DNA from: Planctomycetaceae bacterium
GTDB taxonomy: Bacteria; Planctomycetota; Planctomycetia; Pirellulales; Pirellulaceae
Assembly (NCBI GenBank): GCA_005773145.1
Contig: SXHS01000294.1
Coordinates: forward strand, 1-7,189
Direction: 5' to 3'
DNA: 7,189 bases
The notes under the pieces were generated by a model. The model did no database searches. It had not been told where the DNA came from and saw nothing but the letters and a program-made list of their open reading frames with translations. Below, one piece after another: positions 7,168 through 7,189 of the stretch (the first letter of the stretch is position 1; each line of letters begins with the position of its first letter). A program made the translations under genes and the position numbers.

Positions 7168-7185
7168 CCCGCCCATGTGCGGGCG
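7168..7185. repeat. Short dyad in the peroxiredoxin upstream region
   Basis: CGCCC (7170-7174) and GGGCG (7181-7185) can form a five-base stem; CCCGC/GCGGG (7168-7172, 7179-7183) is an alternative register. It lies about 45-60 bases upstream of the peroxiredoxin start, close to the window edge. It may belong to the leader or promoter, or be the terminator of a gene outside. The stem is short, so the assignment is weak. Confidence 0.25.
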
Positions 7186-7189
7186 AAAA

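Overview
The window looks like chromosomal DNA from a planctomycete, probably of the Pirellulales type. The call rests on gene content: a C-terminal dockerin module of planctomycetal style, a Gfo/Idh/MocA-family oxidoreductase of the 'FGAEFIPIY' subtype, a giant 'PVC-type heme-binding CxxCH' protein, and moderately GC-rich DNA with palindromes between genes. Nothing points to a plasmid, phage, transposon, CRISPR array, tRNA or rRNA.

Layout. Positions 1-1116 (+) hold the C-terminal end of a larger, probably exported protein ending in a paired EF-hand (dockerin type I) module plus an unusual Ala-rich tail. A 178-base gap with a plausible sigma70-like promoter (1212-1240) leads to a Gfo/Idh/MocA oxidoreductase gene (1295-2446, +). 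An 83-base gap separates it from a 1230-residue exported protein (2530-6222, +) that joins a beta-propeller dehydrogenase-like domain, HEAT-type helical repeats, a c-type cytochrome domain (CQNCH) and a C-terminal DUF1080/3-keto-disaccharide hydrolase-like domain. A 306-base convergent intergenic region follows, with three perfect inverted repeats. A typical 2-Cys peroxiredoxin gene (AhpC/Prx1 type) is on the minus strand (6529-7125), preceded by a strong Shine-Dalgarno.

How the genes may work together. The two central plus-strand genes probably form one transcription unit. Gfo/Idh/MocA proteins include NAD(P)-dependent oxidoreductases acting on sugar hydroxyls, and DUF1080 proteins are linked to cleavage of 3-keto-glycosides. 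In the large protein this domain sits on the same chain as a propeller dehydrogenase-like domain and a heme c domain. A working hypothesis is an oxidise-then-cleave route for glycosides in the periplasm, with electrons passed to the covalent heme and the cytoplasmic Gfo/Idh protein acting on the keto-sugar product. This is inference; no substrate can be read from the sequence. The peroxiredoxin is a separate convergent gene and need not belong to the pathway.
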